A DNA stretch of 64,000 nt from Sipunculus nudus (lineage: Eukaryota > Annelida > Sipuncula > Golfingiida > Sipunculidae), in assembly GCA_026874595.1 (NCBI GenBank), contig JAPPUL010000088.1:250001-314000 (forward strand), written 5' to 3'. Both the position numbers and the translations under genes were made by a program. The notes beneath the pieces are model-generated. The model saw nothing but the letters and a program-made list of their open reading frames with translations, was not told where the DNA came from and searched no databases. Shown in pieces: positions 47,844-56,363 of this stretch; positions within the stretch are counted from its first letter, which is position 1; the number at the start of each line of letters is the position of its first letter.

Positions 47844-49874
47844 TTGTTAAATGAAGGACAAAAAGGCTTAATATGTATGTATGCCTGTTGTGGGGGAGGG
47901 TATGGTTTTGGACATACGAGACGGCTTTTGAACTTGAGCTATAGTTTAAGAGGCTATAGGATACGTTTTTTTATAAAAGGCTTAATACCTGATTTTGTAA
48001 AAGAATTTGGAGTAGAAGGAGGGGATGTAGGGGAGGGTATGGATGTAGAGATAGCAGGGGTAGAAGGGCTTGATGAGGTAATAGAGTATGTAAATAAAGT
48101 CCGTCCATTAGTTTTAATCCACGATGCAAGAGACAGCAAGACCTGGTACATAAAAGAGCTTATAAAGTGTACAAAAGTAATCACACTAGATGATCATGGA
48201 GAAGGTAGCGTATGGGCTTTGGTAAAGATAAATGCGCTTCCTGTAGTTGAGAGGGGGAATGAGCTTAGCAGAAGTAACTTTGAGGGGTTTGAGTATATAA
48301 TTTTAGATGAGTGGATAAAAAGAGAGGGGGATGATAAAGAGGTTTTAGCTAGGGTTAGAGTAAATGAAGAGGGGAGGGCAGGAGGGGGTGGATATGAGCT
48401 ACTGATAAGTTTCGGTGGAGAGGATCCATACGGGCTTACAAGATTGTGTTATGATATGTTAACAAAGGGAAGAGAATCGGGAGCAAAGCCTAAATATAAG
48501 TTAAATATAGTGCTTGGTCCTCTATATAAGGGGGAGAATAATTTTGTTAAAGCGGACAAAGTATCTAAGGGTCTTTCCCGCTCTGAGTATATAGAGGAGT
48601 TAAAGAAGTCGGATGTAGTTATAACGTCGTTTGGGATGACGGTGTATGAAGGATTATACTTGCGTAAAAGGGTTTTTACCTTAAACCCGACAAAATATCA
48701 TAACAATCTCTCAAAAGAGCTATCAAATGAGCTAGGAGAGGTAAAAACGCTTGGAGTTCTAAATAAGGCTACGGATGCCTTTAATAAAGCAAAGCTTTTA
48801 AATGAGCTTATATCTAGCTTGAATAATGAGGTGATTAAGGGTGTAGATTTTATGTGTTATGAGGGATTGTCTTTAATGGGAGGAGAACGTGTTGGAGCTG
48901 TAGTAGAAGAGGTAATAAAGCGATCTGAGGATAAATGTCCGATATGCGAAAGTCATGGGCGAGTGTATGAAAGGGAAGGATATATAAACTCTTATTATTG
49001 CTATAGTTGTAAGAGTTTTTATAGGAGCAAGGGGTATAAATGCGGGATTAAATATAGCGACAGTTATTTTACGGATGAATATAAGAATCAGTATGGGAAG
49101 ACGTATTTAGAGGACAAAGAAAATATAAACAGATTTAATAGGAGACGGATAGAGCTAATTAAGGAGTTATTGCATGGCATGGGAGGGGGGGGGATAGGGG
49201 AGGGAGGTATTTTTGGCAAAACTCTCTTATCTGCTGGGAATGTAGATGTAGATGTAGGGGATGATAAAATAAAGCTGCTTGAGGTAGGGAGTGGGCTAGG
49301 TTTTTTTCTTGAACTTGCGAAAGAGGAGTTAGATGCAAAATGTTATGGAATAGAGCTATCTAGTTATGGTAGTAGATATGCAAATGAAGAGCTTGGCCTT
49401 AATGTATTGCAGATAGATTTTTCTAAGTTTTTGTGTGAAGGAGATATTGTGCGATCTAGTAAAGATTTTGTTATGGTAGAGGGGGGATATGATATATTAT
49501 GTGGGTGGTATTACCTTGAGCATAATGCAGATTTTGCAGAGGTTTTGGGGAAGATGAAAAAGCTGCTTAAGGAGGGTGGTTTATTATGCCTATCAACGCC
49601 AAACTGTAGTGGAATAAGCTTTAAGAGGGACAAATCAGGCTATATAAATAAGATACCAAAAGATCATTATATAGAGTTCTCGCCGTGGTCGCTAAGCAAG
49701 TTGTTGGAGGGAATAGGTTTTGTGATAGAACATATAGAATATAGGGGTCTATATTTCGAAAGGATAATAAGGAGTAAGAGGTATCAGAAGTTACTTAAGG
49801 TAATACGACGGCCACTACTTTATTATTACAAACGCTATGGGGATACATTTGAAATATACGCACGAAAAGCTTGA
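47844..49874 (+). CDS. PseG-like sugar enzyme fused to zinc ribbon and SAM methyltransferase
   Basis: The 676-residue protein has three parts. Residues 10-350 resemble the GT-B-fold PseG group (YACCGGGYGFGHTRRLLNLS with G-x-G-H-x-x-R; LLISFGGEDPYG; SDVVITSFGMTVYEGLYLRK). In related proteins PseG removes UDP from a nucleotide sugar in pseudaminic or legionaminic acid synthesis. Residues 364-400 hold a zinc ribbon (CPIC, CYSC). Residues 470-620 are a class I methyltransferase (KLLEVGSGLGFFLELAKEEL, DILCGWYYLEHNADF). The role is probably making a modified surface or flagellar sugar, but no sugar-pathway gene is adjacent. The start is a TTG with gaggg upstream; an ATG 30 bases further in is possible. 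Confidence 0.72.
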   Translation: MLNEGQKGLICMYACCGGGYGFGHTRRLLNLSYSLRGYRIRFFIKGLIPDFVKEFGVEGGDVGEGMDVEIAGVEGLDEVIEYVNKVRPLVLIHDARDSKTWYIKELIKCTKVITLDDHGEGSVWALVKINALPVVERGNELSRSNFEGFEYIILDEWIKREGDDKEVLARVRVNEEGRAGGGGYELLISFGGEDPYGLTRLCYDMLTKGRESGAKPKYKLNIVLGPLYKGENNFVKADKVSKGLSRSEYIEELKKSDVVITSFGMTVYEGLYLRKRVFTLNPTKYHNNLSKELSNELGEVKTLGVLNKATDAFNKAKLLNELISSLNNEVIKGVDFMCYEGLSLMGGERVGAVVEEVIKRSEDKCPICESHGRVYEREGYINSYYCYSCKSFYRSKGYKCGIKYSDSYFTDEYKNQYGKTYLEDKENINRFNRRRIELIKELLHGMGGGGIGEGGIFGKTLLSAGNVDVDVGDDKIKLLEVGSGLGFFLELAKEELDAKCYGIELSSYGSRYANEELGLNVLQIDFSKFLCEGDIVRSSKDFVMVEGGYDILCGWYYLEHNADFAEVLGKMKKLLKEGGLLCLSTPNCSGISFKRDKSGYINKIPKDHYIEFSPWSLSKLLEGIGFVIEHIEYRGLYFERIIRSKRYQKLLKVIRRPLLYYYKRYGDTFEIYARKA

Positions 49875-49995
49875 TAAGCTATAATAATCTAGACTTAGGT
49901 AGAAAATATTTATATGTAAAGAAAAGAAGTATCTATATTAAAGAAAAGAACAGCTTTTGTTTTGTTTTGTGTAGTTATTAAAATAAAGTATGATT

Positions 49996-50187
49996 TTATT
50001 TATTGTCATAGAAAGTAAAATTGTCTTCAATTTTAATAGACCGAATGATTTGGTCAATATCGATTTTATCAAAAGAAAGATAAACGTTATTATGATTTGT
50101 TAATATATTATCATCTAGGTTCTCTAAAGGATTGACTAAAAGGTCTTCCAAAGGGATATTCATGTGAATATCTTTGTTATTTTGCAT
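49996..50187 (-). CDS. 63-residue acidic protein of unknown function
   Basis: A small gene with ribosome site GGAGAG about eight bases before its ATG. It encodes a 63-residue acidic, asparagine- and isoleucine-rich protein (MQNNKDIHMNIPLEDLLVNP onward) with no signal, membrane segment or cysteine. I do not recognise a family. It is divergent from the B12-controlled operon, whose promoter starts about 70 bases beyond its start codon. It could be unrelated to that operon. Its reality rests on the ribosome site and the absence of any overlapping gene. Confidence 0.5.
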   Translation of the reverse strand: MQNNKDIHMNIPLEDLLVNPLENLDDNILTNHNNVYLSFDKIDIDQIIRSIKIEDNFTFYDNK

Positions 50188-50255
50188 AAACCGCTCTCCA
50201 AATTACTATACAAAAGTATGTAAGTGAACAAAGAGTATATTTTTCGGAAAAACTA

Positions 50256-50284
50256 TTGACATATTTGACTAATGAGAGTATATT
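50256..50284 (+). promoter_or_regulatory. Sigma-70-type promoter for the cobalt/B12 operon
   Basis: TTGACA at 50256-50261 and TATATT at 50279-50284, 17 bases apart. Initiation would fall near 50291, just before the riboswitch. Confidence 0.7.
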
Positions 50285-50294
50285 TAAATTTGGT

Positions 50295-50500
50295 TTTAGC
50301 TATCTATATAACCTTGTAATGGTAGCTGAGTTCAAAGCATAAGGTTTAATAAGACGTTATGCCATGATAAAAAAGTAAGCAAGTTTAGTGGATATTGTGT
50401 GGAAGAAGGATGGAATTTCCTCACTAACGGGTAACTGTGAAAGTCAGATACGCATATTACACCTAATTTCTTAAGTAAAGTTTCTCGTACCCGTTTATAG
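50295..50500 (+). promoter_or_regulatory. Cobalamin riboswitch
   Basis: The leader has the ordered hallmarks of a B12 riboswitch. A hairpin GCATAA/TTATGC lies at about 50338-50363. Then comes GGATGGAATTTCCTCAC (like the GGTGaAA..CC core, 50408-50424), ACGGGTAACTGTGA (like the CCCGCCACTGT block, 50427-50440), and AAGTCAGATACG (the B12-box position, 50441-50452). The region between the ACTGT block and B12 box is short, as in compact members. AACGGGTA (50426-50433) is perfectly complementary to TACCCGTT (50488-50495), a possible kissing or switching partner. Gene content downstream (cobalt uptake and insertion) agrees. Boundaries are approximate. Confidence 0.75.
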
Positions 50501-50663
50501 TTACTGAGGCTTTGTGTATAAAACTCAAATCATAACAGACTAATTATACATAAGTTTAACTTAAAATAGTGCAGTGGTAATGCTAATACCTATAGATAAA
50601 GTTGTATTATTAGAATTAATAGGGACTTATTTTTTTAAAAAGATTTGGAGGAGTTTAATTAGT

Positions 50664-51767
50664 ATGAAACAAAAATATCAGATAGTGGTAATGGTTGTTC
50701 TGGTAATGGTATTGCTCTATGTAAACGGCTTTAGCCAAGAGAGTAAGAAAAAGATAGGATATATAAAACCCATCTTAGCTCTAGATGTCCTAGGCTCTTT
50801 AAATTTGCACCAGGCTAAAGAGAAAAAACATGAGGTAGATTTCACAATCTATAAGGCAGTATTAGGATTAGAGGCTGAGATAACAGAATATGTACTTCTG
50901 CACTTCAGTGCAAATTATTCAAGTAATATAGATTATAAATTAGGTGAAGCTCAGCCAGACCCTACTCATAACTTTGGTATAGACCAAGCATTTGGAGAGA
51001 TAACATTCTCTAAGACAGTACCTTTCTTTACAAAGGTGGGAGCGTATACCCTGGAGACATCGATAACAGAAGATAACTCACCTTTCGTACATCAAAATAA
51101 TCATATTATTTCTCATGGTTCTGCAAGTGCAACTGCAATACAACTAGGGTTTAAGTACGGTGAAATCGTTAGAGTAGGAGCTGGTCTTTACAATGCATTT
51201 GACGGGATAAAACCAGCAGATGGGTCAAAATGGTTTGTAAAGCCAAAGAATTATTTTGCCTATATACATGCAAATTATATAAGCGAGGAGCTAAACTTTC
51301 TATTTAATATCTCATTCACCTCGAATATGAATATAGAAGGTAGTTTAGATGAGGATACAGAGACGCTTGCAATAGTAGATGTTGAATATAGCATAGTTGC
51401 AGAATTTATATTTAAACAAAAGAACGCCCATTATCTATTTGCGGTGGTAGCTCCAAGAGTAATAGTACTTAGGTTTGAGGGAGCTTATATAGGGGAGGAA
51501 TTTGAGGCAGGAGCTTATACCAGTTATATAATAAGACGTAAGGGTGAAGCCAATATATTGATTAAGAATGTGGGGACATTAAATATTGGTACATTTGCAC
51601 CGCCACTTAGATTTGGTGCTATGGCAAAATACAAGCCATTTGACGGTTTTGAAGTGGGTTTTGAGGGTTATTATGATGTTAATGTGCTTAGTGAGGTTAG
51701 TGGTTATAGCATAGGGCTTGGAATATTTTTAAGGTTTACCTTACCGGACTACCTATTTTACTTTTAA
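50664..51767 (+). CDS. Predicted outer-membrane beta-barrel (candidate cobalt porin) in B12-regulated operon
   Basis: From the ATG at 50664 (behind tttggaggag) the protein has 367 residues. A signal peptide (2-26, ending VNGFSQ) precedes a chain of alternating polar and hydrophobic strands that ends in TLPDYLFYF, a terminal aromatic as in outer-membrane barrels. An in-frame ATG at 50574 is possible but lies before the ribosome site. It has no TonB box that I can see. Position as first gene after the B12 riboswitch and 20 bp before cbiMN suggests that it lets cobalt or a cobalt complex across the outer membrane. That function is inference. Confidence 0.7.
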   Translation: MKQKYQIVVMVVLVMVLLYVNGFSQESKKKIGYIKPILALDVLGSLNLHQAKEKKHEVDFTIYKAVLGLEAEITEYVLLHFSANYSSNIDYKLGEAQPDPTHNFGIDQAFGEITFSKTVPFFTKVGAYTLETSITEDNSPFVHQNNHIISHGSASATAIQLGFKYGEIVRVGAGLYNAFDGIKPADGSKWFVKPKNYFAYIHANYISEELNFLFNISFTSNMNIEGSLDEDTETLAIVDVEYSIVAEFIFKQKNAHYLFAVVAPRVIVLRFEGAYIGEEFEAGAYTSYIIRRKGEANILIKNVGTLNIGTFAPPLRFGAMAKYKPFDGFEVGFEGYYDVNVLSEVSGYSIGLGIFLRFTLPDYLFYF

Positions 51768-51787
51768 GAATAATAGGGTTATAACTT

Positions 51788-52852
51788 GTGCTCGTAAAGG
51801 CCTTCTGTTTTGTATTGTTCTTTCTAGTTATAGGAGAGGATGCCTATGCAATGCATATAGCAGAAGGTTTTCTCCCGGTAGAATGGTCGATATTTTGGTA
51901 TGTAGTTACAATACCATTTGTTGTATGGGCCTTTACTAATCTAAAGAACAACATAGATTATGATATAAAAGCTAAACTGTTTTTCGTTTTTATAACAGTA
52001 TTTGTGTTATTTGTATCCTCCTTAAAAATACCTTCTATAATGGGCAGCACAACACATCCGACAGGGATAGGACTTGGTGTATTGCTTGTTGGTCCTTTTG
52101 TAATGAGCATATCAAGCTTAATAGTATTATTCTTACATGTGATATTAATAGGGCATGGAGGGATAACGACTTTAGGGGCAAGCATCTTTTCTATGGGTAT
52201 ATTTGCTCCGTTTTTGGCATATGCAATATACGTATTCATATTGTCTCGGAAGCTTTTGCCACTGCGTGTTAATATCTTTCTAACAGTGTTTTTATGTGAT
52301 ATGTTTACCTACGTCTCAACATCATTACAGCTTGGACTTGCCTATCCGGATGTAATAACAGGTTCTTATTTGTCTTCAACATACAAGTTCTTATCTGTAT
52401 TTATGGTAACGCAATTTCCAATAGCAGTTGTAGAAGGCTTTATAACGCTATTCACAGTGGGAATGCTTCTTAGGTATAGAAGAGATGATTTAGATTTAAT
52501 TAGTAAGCTTGGCTCAAACAGTTACAAAGAAAGAGGAATGTATTCATTAAATAAGGGTTTGGTAGCATGTTTTGCCGCACTTATAATAATTATAATGCCT
52601 TATTTCATCTTGTCTGAGAGTGCGCTTAGTGTAGGTCTAGATGATAGGGCAATGGGGATGGTAGAGACTTTAAATCCGGATTATGAAGTATGGTTTAGCG
52701 ATTTTATAAGTATTCCAAATAGTTATGAAGGGATAATGTTTTTGATTATAGGTATAGTGAGTTTTGGTTTTATAGCATATTATATAATGCGTCGTGGTGT
52801 AGGCAAAGAAGGAGCAAAAGAAGAAGACAAAAAAGAGACTAAGAGGAGCTAG
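51788..52852 (+). CDS. cbiM: CbiM-CbiN fusion, substrate-specific component of cobalt ECF transporter
   Basis: The 354-residue protein starts at GTG and has a signal peptide cut after AYA (residue 21). The mature end becomes Met-His-Ile, the N-terminal metal-binding site of CbiM/NikM (MHIAEGFLP). The CbiM body has about seven membrane helices, with STTHPTGIGLGVLLVGP and GHGGITTLGAS. Residues 255-340 (LVACFAALIIIIMPYFILS, then a soluble loop LNPDYEVWFSDF and a last helix) match CbiN. The two are therefore fused in one chain. It works with CbiQ and CbiO downstream. Cobalt rather than nickel is favoured by the B12 setting. Confidence 0.9.
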   Translation: MLVKAFCFVLFFLVIGEDAYAMHIAEGFLPVEWSIFWYVVTIPFVVWAFTNLKNNIDYDIKAKLFFVFITVFVLFVSSLKIPSIMGSTTHPTGIGLGVLLVGPFVMSISSLIVLFLHVILIGHGGITTLGASIFSMGIFAPFLAYAIYVFILSRKLLPLRVNIFLTVFLCDMFTYVSTSLQLGLAYPDVITGSYLSSTYKFLSVFMVTQFPIAVVEGFITLFTVGMLLRYRRDDLDLISKLGSNSYKERGMYSLNKGLVACFAALIIIIMPYFILSESALSVGLDDRAMGMVETLNPDYEVWFSDFISIPNSYEGIMFLIIGIVSFGFIAYYIMRRGVGKEGAKEEDKKETKRS

Positions 52853-52869
52853 ATAGTTTAGGTGATAGA

Positions 52870-53649
52870 TTGTATTTTATAGATTTTTCGTATACTAATA
52901 AAATAAGCGACATACATCCCTTTGAGAAAGTATTTGTGTCCTTAGGCTTTTTGTTACTATCGCTTACAAGCAATAATCTACTAATGCCGCTACTAGTCCT
53001 ATTATTCACAATGGTTTTAATACTGTCGGTAGGGTTTCCAATAAGAGGTTTGGTTGGACTTTTTTTGGTCTCTAAAGGTTTTTTAATACTTGGAATACTC
53101 CCTTTGATATTAGGAGTATACAAAGTGCCATTATCCAAAGACATATCGTTTATCTACAGTGTCCTGATAAATGAAACATATATTGTAGTGCTTTTAGAAA
53201 CAGGTCTAAAGCAAGGGCTACTTACGCTTTTAAAGGCTTTGTCTTGTATATTCAGTCTATTTTTTGTAATACTAACAACACCCTTTATGGATATAATGTA
53301 TTTGCTAAAACGAGCTCGGGTCCCAGGGTTATTACTTGAGCTACTTGTTCTTACTTATCACTATATGTTTATGATGTATAAAATCATATATAATACAATA
53401 CAATCTCAAAAAGCGCGTCTTGGTTATAATGGATATATAAATAGCCTGAGGACATTTTCTAAACTGATATATAGCTTGTTTTATAACTTATACAAAGGGA
53501 TGCATGGCATGGAAGAAGTCCTTGAGTCGAGGGTGTATTCGGGTAAGATAATGCTTTTAAATAGTAGGAGTTATAGTTTTTCTATGCTGCGCATTACGGT
53601 AATAGGGATGCTACTTATGTTTTGGCTACTTGTTAGTAACTATATGTAA
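52870..53649 (+). CDS. cbiQ: CbiQ, transmembrane coupling subunit of the cobalt ECF transporter
   Basis: The 259-residue membrane protein begins MYFIDFSYTNKISDIHPFEK, close to the usual CbiQ start. Cytoplasmic coupling segments include TPFMDIMYLLKRARVP and the later LESRVYSGKIMLL, which contact the ATPase. About five membrane helices. TTG start (52870) with aggtgat just upstream. It lies 17 bp after cbiMN. Confidence 0.88.
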   Translation: MYFIDFSYTNKISDIHPFEKVFVSLGFLLLSLTSNNLLMPLLVLLFTMVLILSVGFPIRGLVGLFLVSKGFLILGILPLILGVYKVPLSKDISFIYSVLINETYIVVLLETGLKQGLLTLLKALSCIFSLFFVILTTPFMDIMYLLKRARVPGLLLELLVLTYHYMFMMYKIIYNTIQSQKARLGYNGYINSLRTFSKLIYSLFYNLYKGMHGMEEVLESRVYSGKIMLLNSRSYSFSMLRITVIGMLLMFWLLVSNYM

Positions 53650-53673
53650 ATAATTGGTTTAAGTAAGCGGTTT

Positions 53674-53733
53674 AAGCAAGGCAAGCAAGGCAAGCAAGGC
53701 AAATAAGGCAAATAAGGCAAATAAGGTAAATAA
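53674..53733. repeat. Six to seven tandem copies of a 9 bp repeat before cbiO
   Basis: Copies aagcaaggc (three), aaataaggc (two), aaataaggt and aaataaata follow each other without gaps from 53674 and reach the base before cbiO's ATG area. They form the leader and ribosome-site region of cbiO, where copies of aagg are the only Shine-Dalgarno-like elements. Confidence 0.9.
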
Positions 53734-53737
53734 ATAG

Positions 53738-54595
53738 ATGGAAGATATTAATATATTTGAACTTGAGGATATATCATATAGTTACAAAATGGGGGAGGAA
53801 GTACTTAAGGGAGTGAGTACAAAGATAAAGGCAGGGGATAGGGTTTGCGTTATAGGATTAAATGGGAGTGGCAAAACGACATTATTAAAACATTTAAATG
53901 GACTTTTAAAACCCTCAAGCGGACAAATATTATATTGCGGTGAGAAGATAAGGTATAAAAAGGATGGACTTCGTGAATTGCGGAGAAAAGTTGGGTTTGT
54001 GTTTCAAGATCCGGATATACATATGTTTGGGCCGACGGTGTATGAAGAGGTAGCCTTTGGTCCTCATAATTTAGGTTATAGTAGCTCTTTAGTAAAGGAG
54101 AGGGTAGAGGATGCACTTAAGAAAACGAACATAAAGGAGCTGTCGGGACGTTTAATTCATAAATTAAGTTACGGAGAGAAGAAGCGGGTATGCATAGCAA
54201 GTGTAATATCTATGTGCAGCGAGGTTATAGTATTTGACGAGCCGACGGTATTCCTAGATGAAGTTGGCAAACAAGAACTTTATATGCTACTTGATAAATT
54301 GCATATAGAAGGAAAGACTTTAATCTTCAGTACACATAATATGGATTTTGCCTATGCGTATGCAGATAAGTTTTTAGTGTTAGATGGGGGACAGATAGTG
54401 GGGGAGGGGGATATAGGAGATATATTTGCAAGTGAAATAAATGAGAATGGATATGGTTTAAAACAGCCTTACGTTGCAAAACTATTTCATGGTCTTAGGC
54501 GACAAGGGATGTTATCGTGGTATGACATAAAGAAAGAAGGGCTTCCGAGGACAGAAGAGGAGGTATGGAGCTTGGCATCACGCTATAAGGTATAA
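53738..54595 (+). CDS. cbiO: CbiO, ATPase of the cobalt ECF transporter
   Basis: The 285-residue ABC ATPase has Walker A GLNGSGKTT (40-48), a Q-loop (VGFVFQDPDIHMFGPTV), the signature KLSYGEKKRVCIAS, Walker B VIVFDEPTVFLDE, and a switch histidine in LIFSTHNMDFAYAYA. It powers CbiMNQ. The C-terminal extension of about 55 residues is usual for CbiO. The leader is made of a 9 bp tandem repeat. Confidence 0.93.
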   Translation: MEDINIFELEDISYSYKMGEEVLKGVSTKIKAGDRVCVIGLNGSGKTTLLKHLNGLLKPSSGQILYCGEKIRYKKDGLRELRRKVGFVFQDPDIHMFGPTVYEEVAFGPHNLGYSSSLVKERVEDALKKTNIKELSGRLIHKLSYGEKKRVCIASVISMCSEVIVFDEPTVFLDEVGKQELYMLLDKLHIEGKTLIFSTHNMDFAYAYADKFLVLDGGQIVGEGDIGDIFASEINENGYGLKQPYVAKLFHGLRRQGMLSWYDIKKEGLPRTEEEVWSLASRYKV

Positions 54596-54645
54596 AAAAA
54601 AAGTCAAATAGTTATAAAAATAGATATTTAGGGAAAAAAAGATAA

Positions 54646-55485
54646 ATGAAAAGGTTTAGACACTATAAAAAGGATAAAAGTATATTAATATCAGCCTTTG
54701 GTTCAATAGAAGCAGAAAGGCACTACGAATCGTTTAAAGGTTATATAGAAGAGGAGTTTTCAGATTATGATGTATATATGTCCTTTTCGTCGAGAACGAT
54801 ATTAAGATATCTGAAGGCAAAAAAGGGAATAGAATATAAGAATCAGATAGAAGCGATGGCCCATCTTGATATAGAAGGCTACAGGCGACAAATAGTTTTG
54901 TCGTTAAACTTATATCCAACAGACGAACATGAATATTGTATAAAGATAGTAGAAGGGTTTAAAAGCTTCTCGCCGGCAAATATAAGAGCAACAAAGGCAA
55001 TATTCACAAAAACAAGTGATACAAGTAAGATATTAAATGACATATCAACGAGGGTAAGAGAAGATGAGCGAAATAAGGAATCGCTGTGCTTGTATGTGGT
55101 ACACGGCGCCCCGTATTTCGAACAAGCGGGGTTACAGGCAATAAGTTATACAAAAGAGTTTCTAAATAGCTTAAATAGCTTAAACTATGTATGCGCACTT
55201 GAAGGAGCTTATACATTTGACTATTTGAAGGCTAACCTGTTAAATAGTTTCAAAAAGACGGGAATAAATGAAATAACAATAGTGCCACTACTTTTAATAA
55301 GCGGAACCCACTTTAGTAAAGATGTAGATAAGCTGCTAACGAAGGTTTTGGAGGGGGAAGGATTTAAAGTACGCACAGCAAGTTCTCTTGAAGGGAGCGG
55401 GGATAAATTTTATTTACTTGAGGTTTTGTCAGTACGTAAAGTTATAAAGAAACATATAGAGGAAGAGATAGCGAAGATGTGCTAG
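54646..55485 (+). CDS. cbiK: CbiK-type sirohydrochlorin cobaltochelatase
   Basis: CbiK inserts Co2+ into sirohydrochlorin, the entry into anaerobic B12 synthesis. The 279-residue protein has the expected active-site residues H153 (YVVHGAPYFEQAG), E186 (ALEGAYTFD) and H222 (PLLLISGTHFSKD). The N-terminal half carries ILISAFGS. There is no clear signal peptide, so it is cytoplasmic, unlike periplasmic CbiK forms of some sulfate reducers. It directly follows the cobalt transporter, 50 bp after cbiO. Confidence 0.85.
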   Translation: MKRFRHYKKDKSILISAFGSIEAERHYESFKGYIEEEFSDYDVYMSFSSRTILRYLKAKKGIEYKNQIEAMAHLDIEGYRRQIVLSLNLYPTDEHEYCIKIVEGFKSFSPANIRATKAIFTKTSDTSKILNDISTRVREDERNKESLCLYVVHGAPYFEQAGLQAISYTKEFLNSLNSLNYVCALEGAYTFDYLKANLLNSFKKTGINEITIVPLLLISGTHFSKDVDKLLTKVLEGEGFKVRTASSLEGSGDKFYLLEVLSVRKVIKKHIEEEIAKMC

Positions 55486-55555
55486 AAGGCAGTTACTAAT
55501 TAAGTTAATAGATTTAGAATATATAAGGATGAGAATATAAAGGATGAGAATATAA

Positions 55556-56281
55556 ATGATGAGAAAAAGAGATTATAAAAGAATGAATAAATTAAATAAG
55601 CTAATAATAGTCTCACTAGGGCCTGGAGATTATGAATTAATGACACTGAAGGCACAAAAGAGTTTGTTTGAAACAGAGTGCATATTGATATCGGGGCGAG
55701 GGAAGGTAGAAGAGACAAAGGCTTATCAGATAGTAAAGAGCTTGTTTGCGGATAAATATTATAATGTAGACGAAGTAAGGATGCCGGAGGTAGTAGAGCT
55801 TCTTACGACTATGCAAAACAAGAGTTTTGAATGGGAAAAGCAGGCGAAGGACATAATAAATTTATTTAATGAAGGATATAGTAATATATGTTATGTAACG
55901 ATAGGCGACGTAGCAATATACAGCAGTGCCTATTATATACTAGAGAATATAAAGAAACTATCAGAAGAGATATATGAGTCAACAGAAGTAGTATCAGGAG
56001 TATCATCTTTTTCGTATGCCTCATCGTTGGTAAAAAAGCCCTTATGCCTAGGAGGGGTAGGTTTATTTATATCTGACAGTGGAGAGTATAGAGAAGAAGA
56101 GGTAACCCATGTATCTATGAAGCCGAAGGTGCGAGGAAATAGATTAAAGAATGGGTTAATAGAAACGGACGTAACAAAATATTATTTTGAGCATTTATGC
56201 CTTAAAGGCCAGAAGTATTTTGCAGGGAAGGTAAGTATCAAGCCCCCCTATCTTTCGCTAACAATAGATTTCCCAAGCTAG
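55556..56281 (+). CDS. cbiL: CbiL-type cobalt-factor II C20-methyltransferase
   Basis: The 241-residue tetrapyrrole methylase has LIIVSLGPGDYELMTLKAQK (the SAM-site glycine motif), NICYVTIGDVAIYSSAYYIL (where most members have G-D-P) and VVSGVSSFSYASSLVKKPLC. These features best fit the C20-methyltransferase CbiL/CobI, the step after cobalt insertion. The D-P to D-V change in the second motif is unusual. No other corrin-ring genes follow in this window, so the rest of the pathway must be elsewhere if present. An internal ATG at 55583 gives a more typical start (MNKLNKLIIVSLG). Confidence 0.75.
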   Translation: MMRKRDYKRMNKLNKLIIVSLGPGDYELMTLKAQKSLFETECILISGRGKVEETKAYQIVKSLFADKYYNVDEVRMPEVVELLTTMQNKSFEWEKQAKDIINLFNEGYSNICYVTIGDVAIYSSAYYILENIKKLSEEIYESTEVVSGVSSFSYASSLVKKPLCLGGVGLFISDSGEYREEEVTHVSMKPKVRGNRLKNGLIETDVTKYYFEHLCLKGQKYFAGKVSIKPPYLSLTIDFPS

Positions 56282-56363
56282 ATTGATTTTGGGTATAAAT
56301 TAAAGATAAAAGATTATACTTGTAGAATAATAGGTCGAATTAAAGATATAAAATAGGATATGT

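Noticed and set aside
50574-50663. Upstream ATG extension of the barrel protein
   Set aside because: It adds 30 residues before the ribosome site tttggaggag and would bury the signal peptide; the ATG at 50664 fits better.
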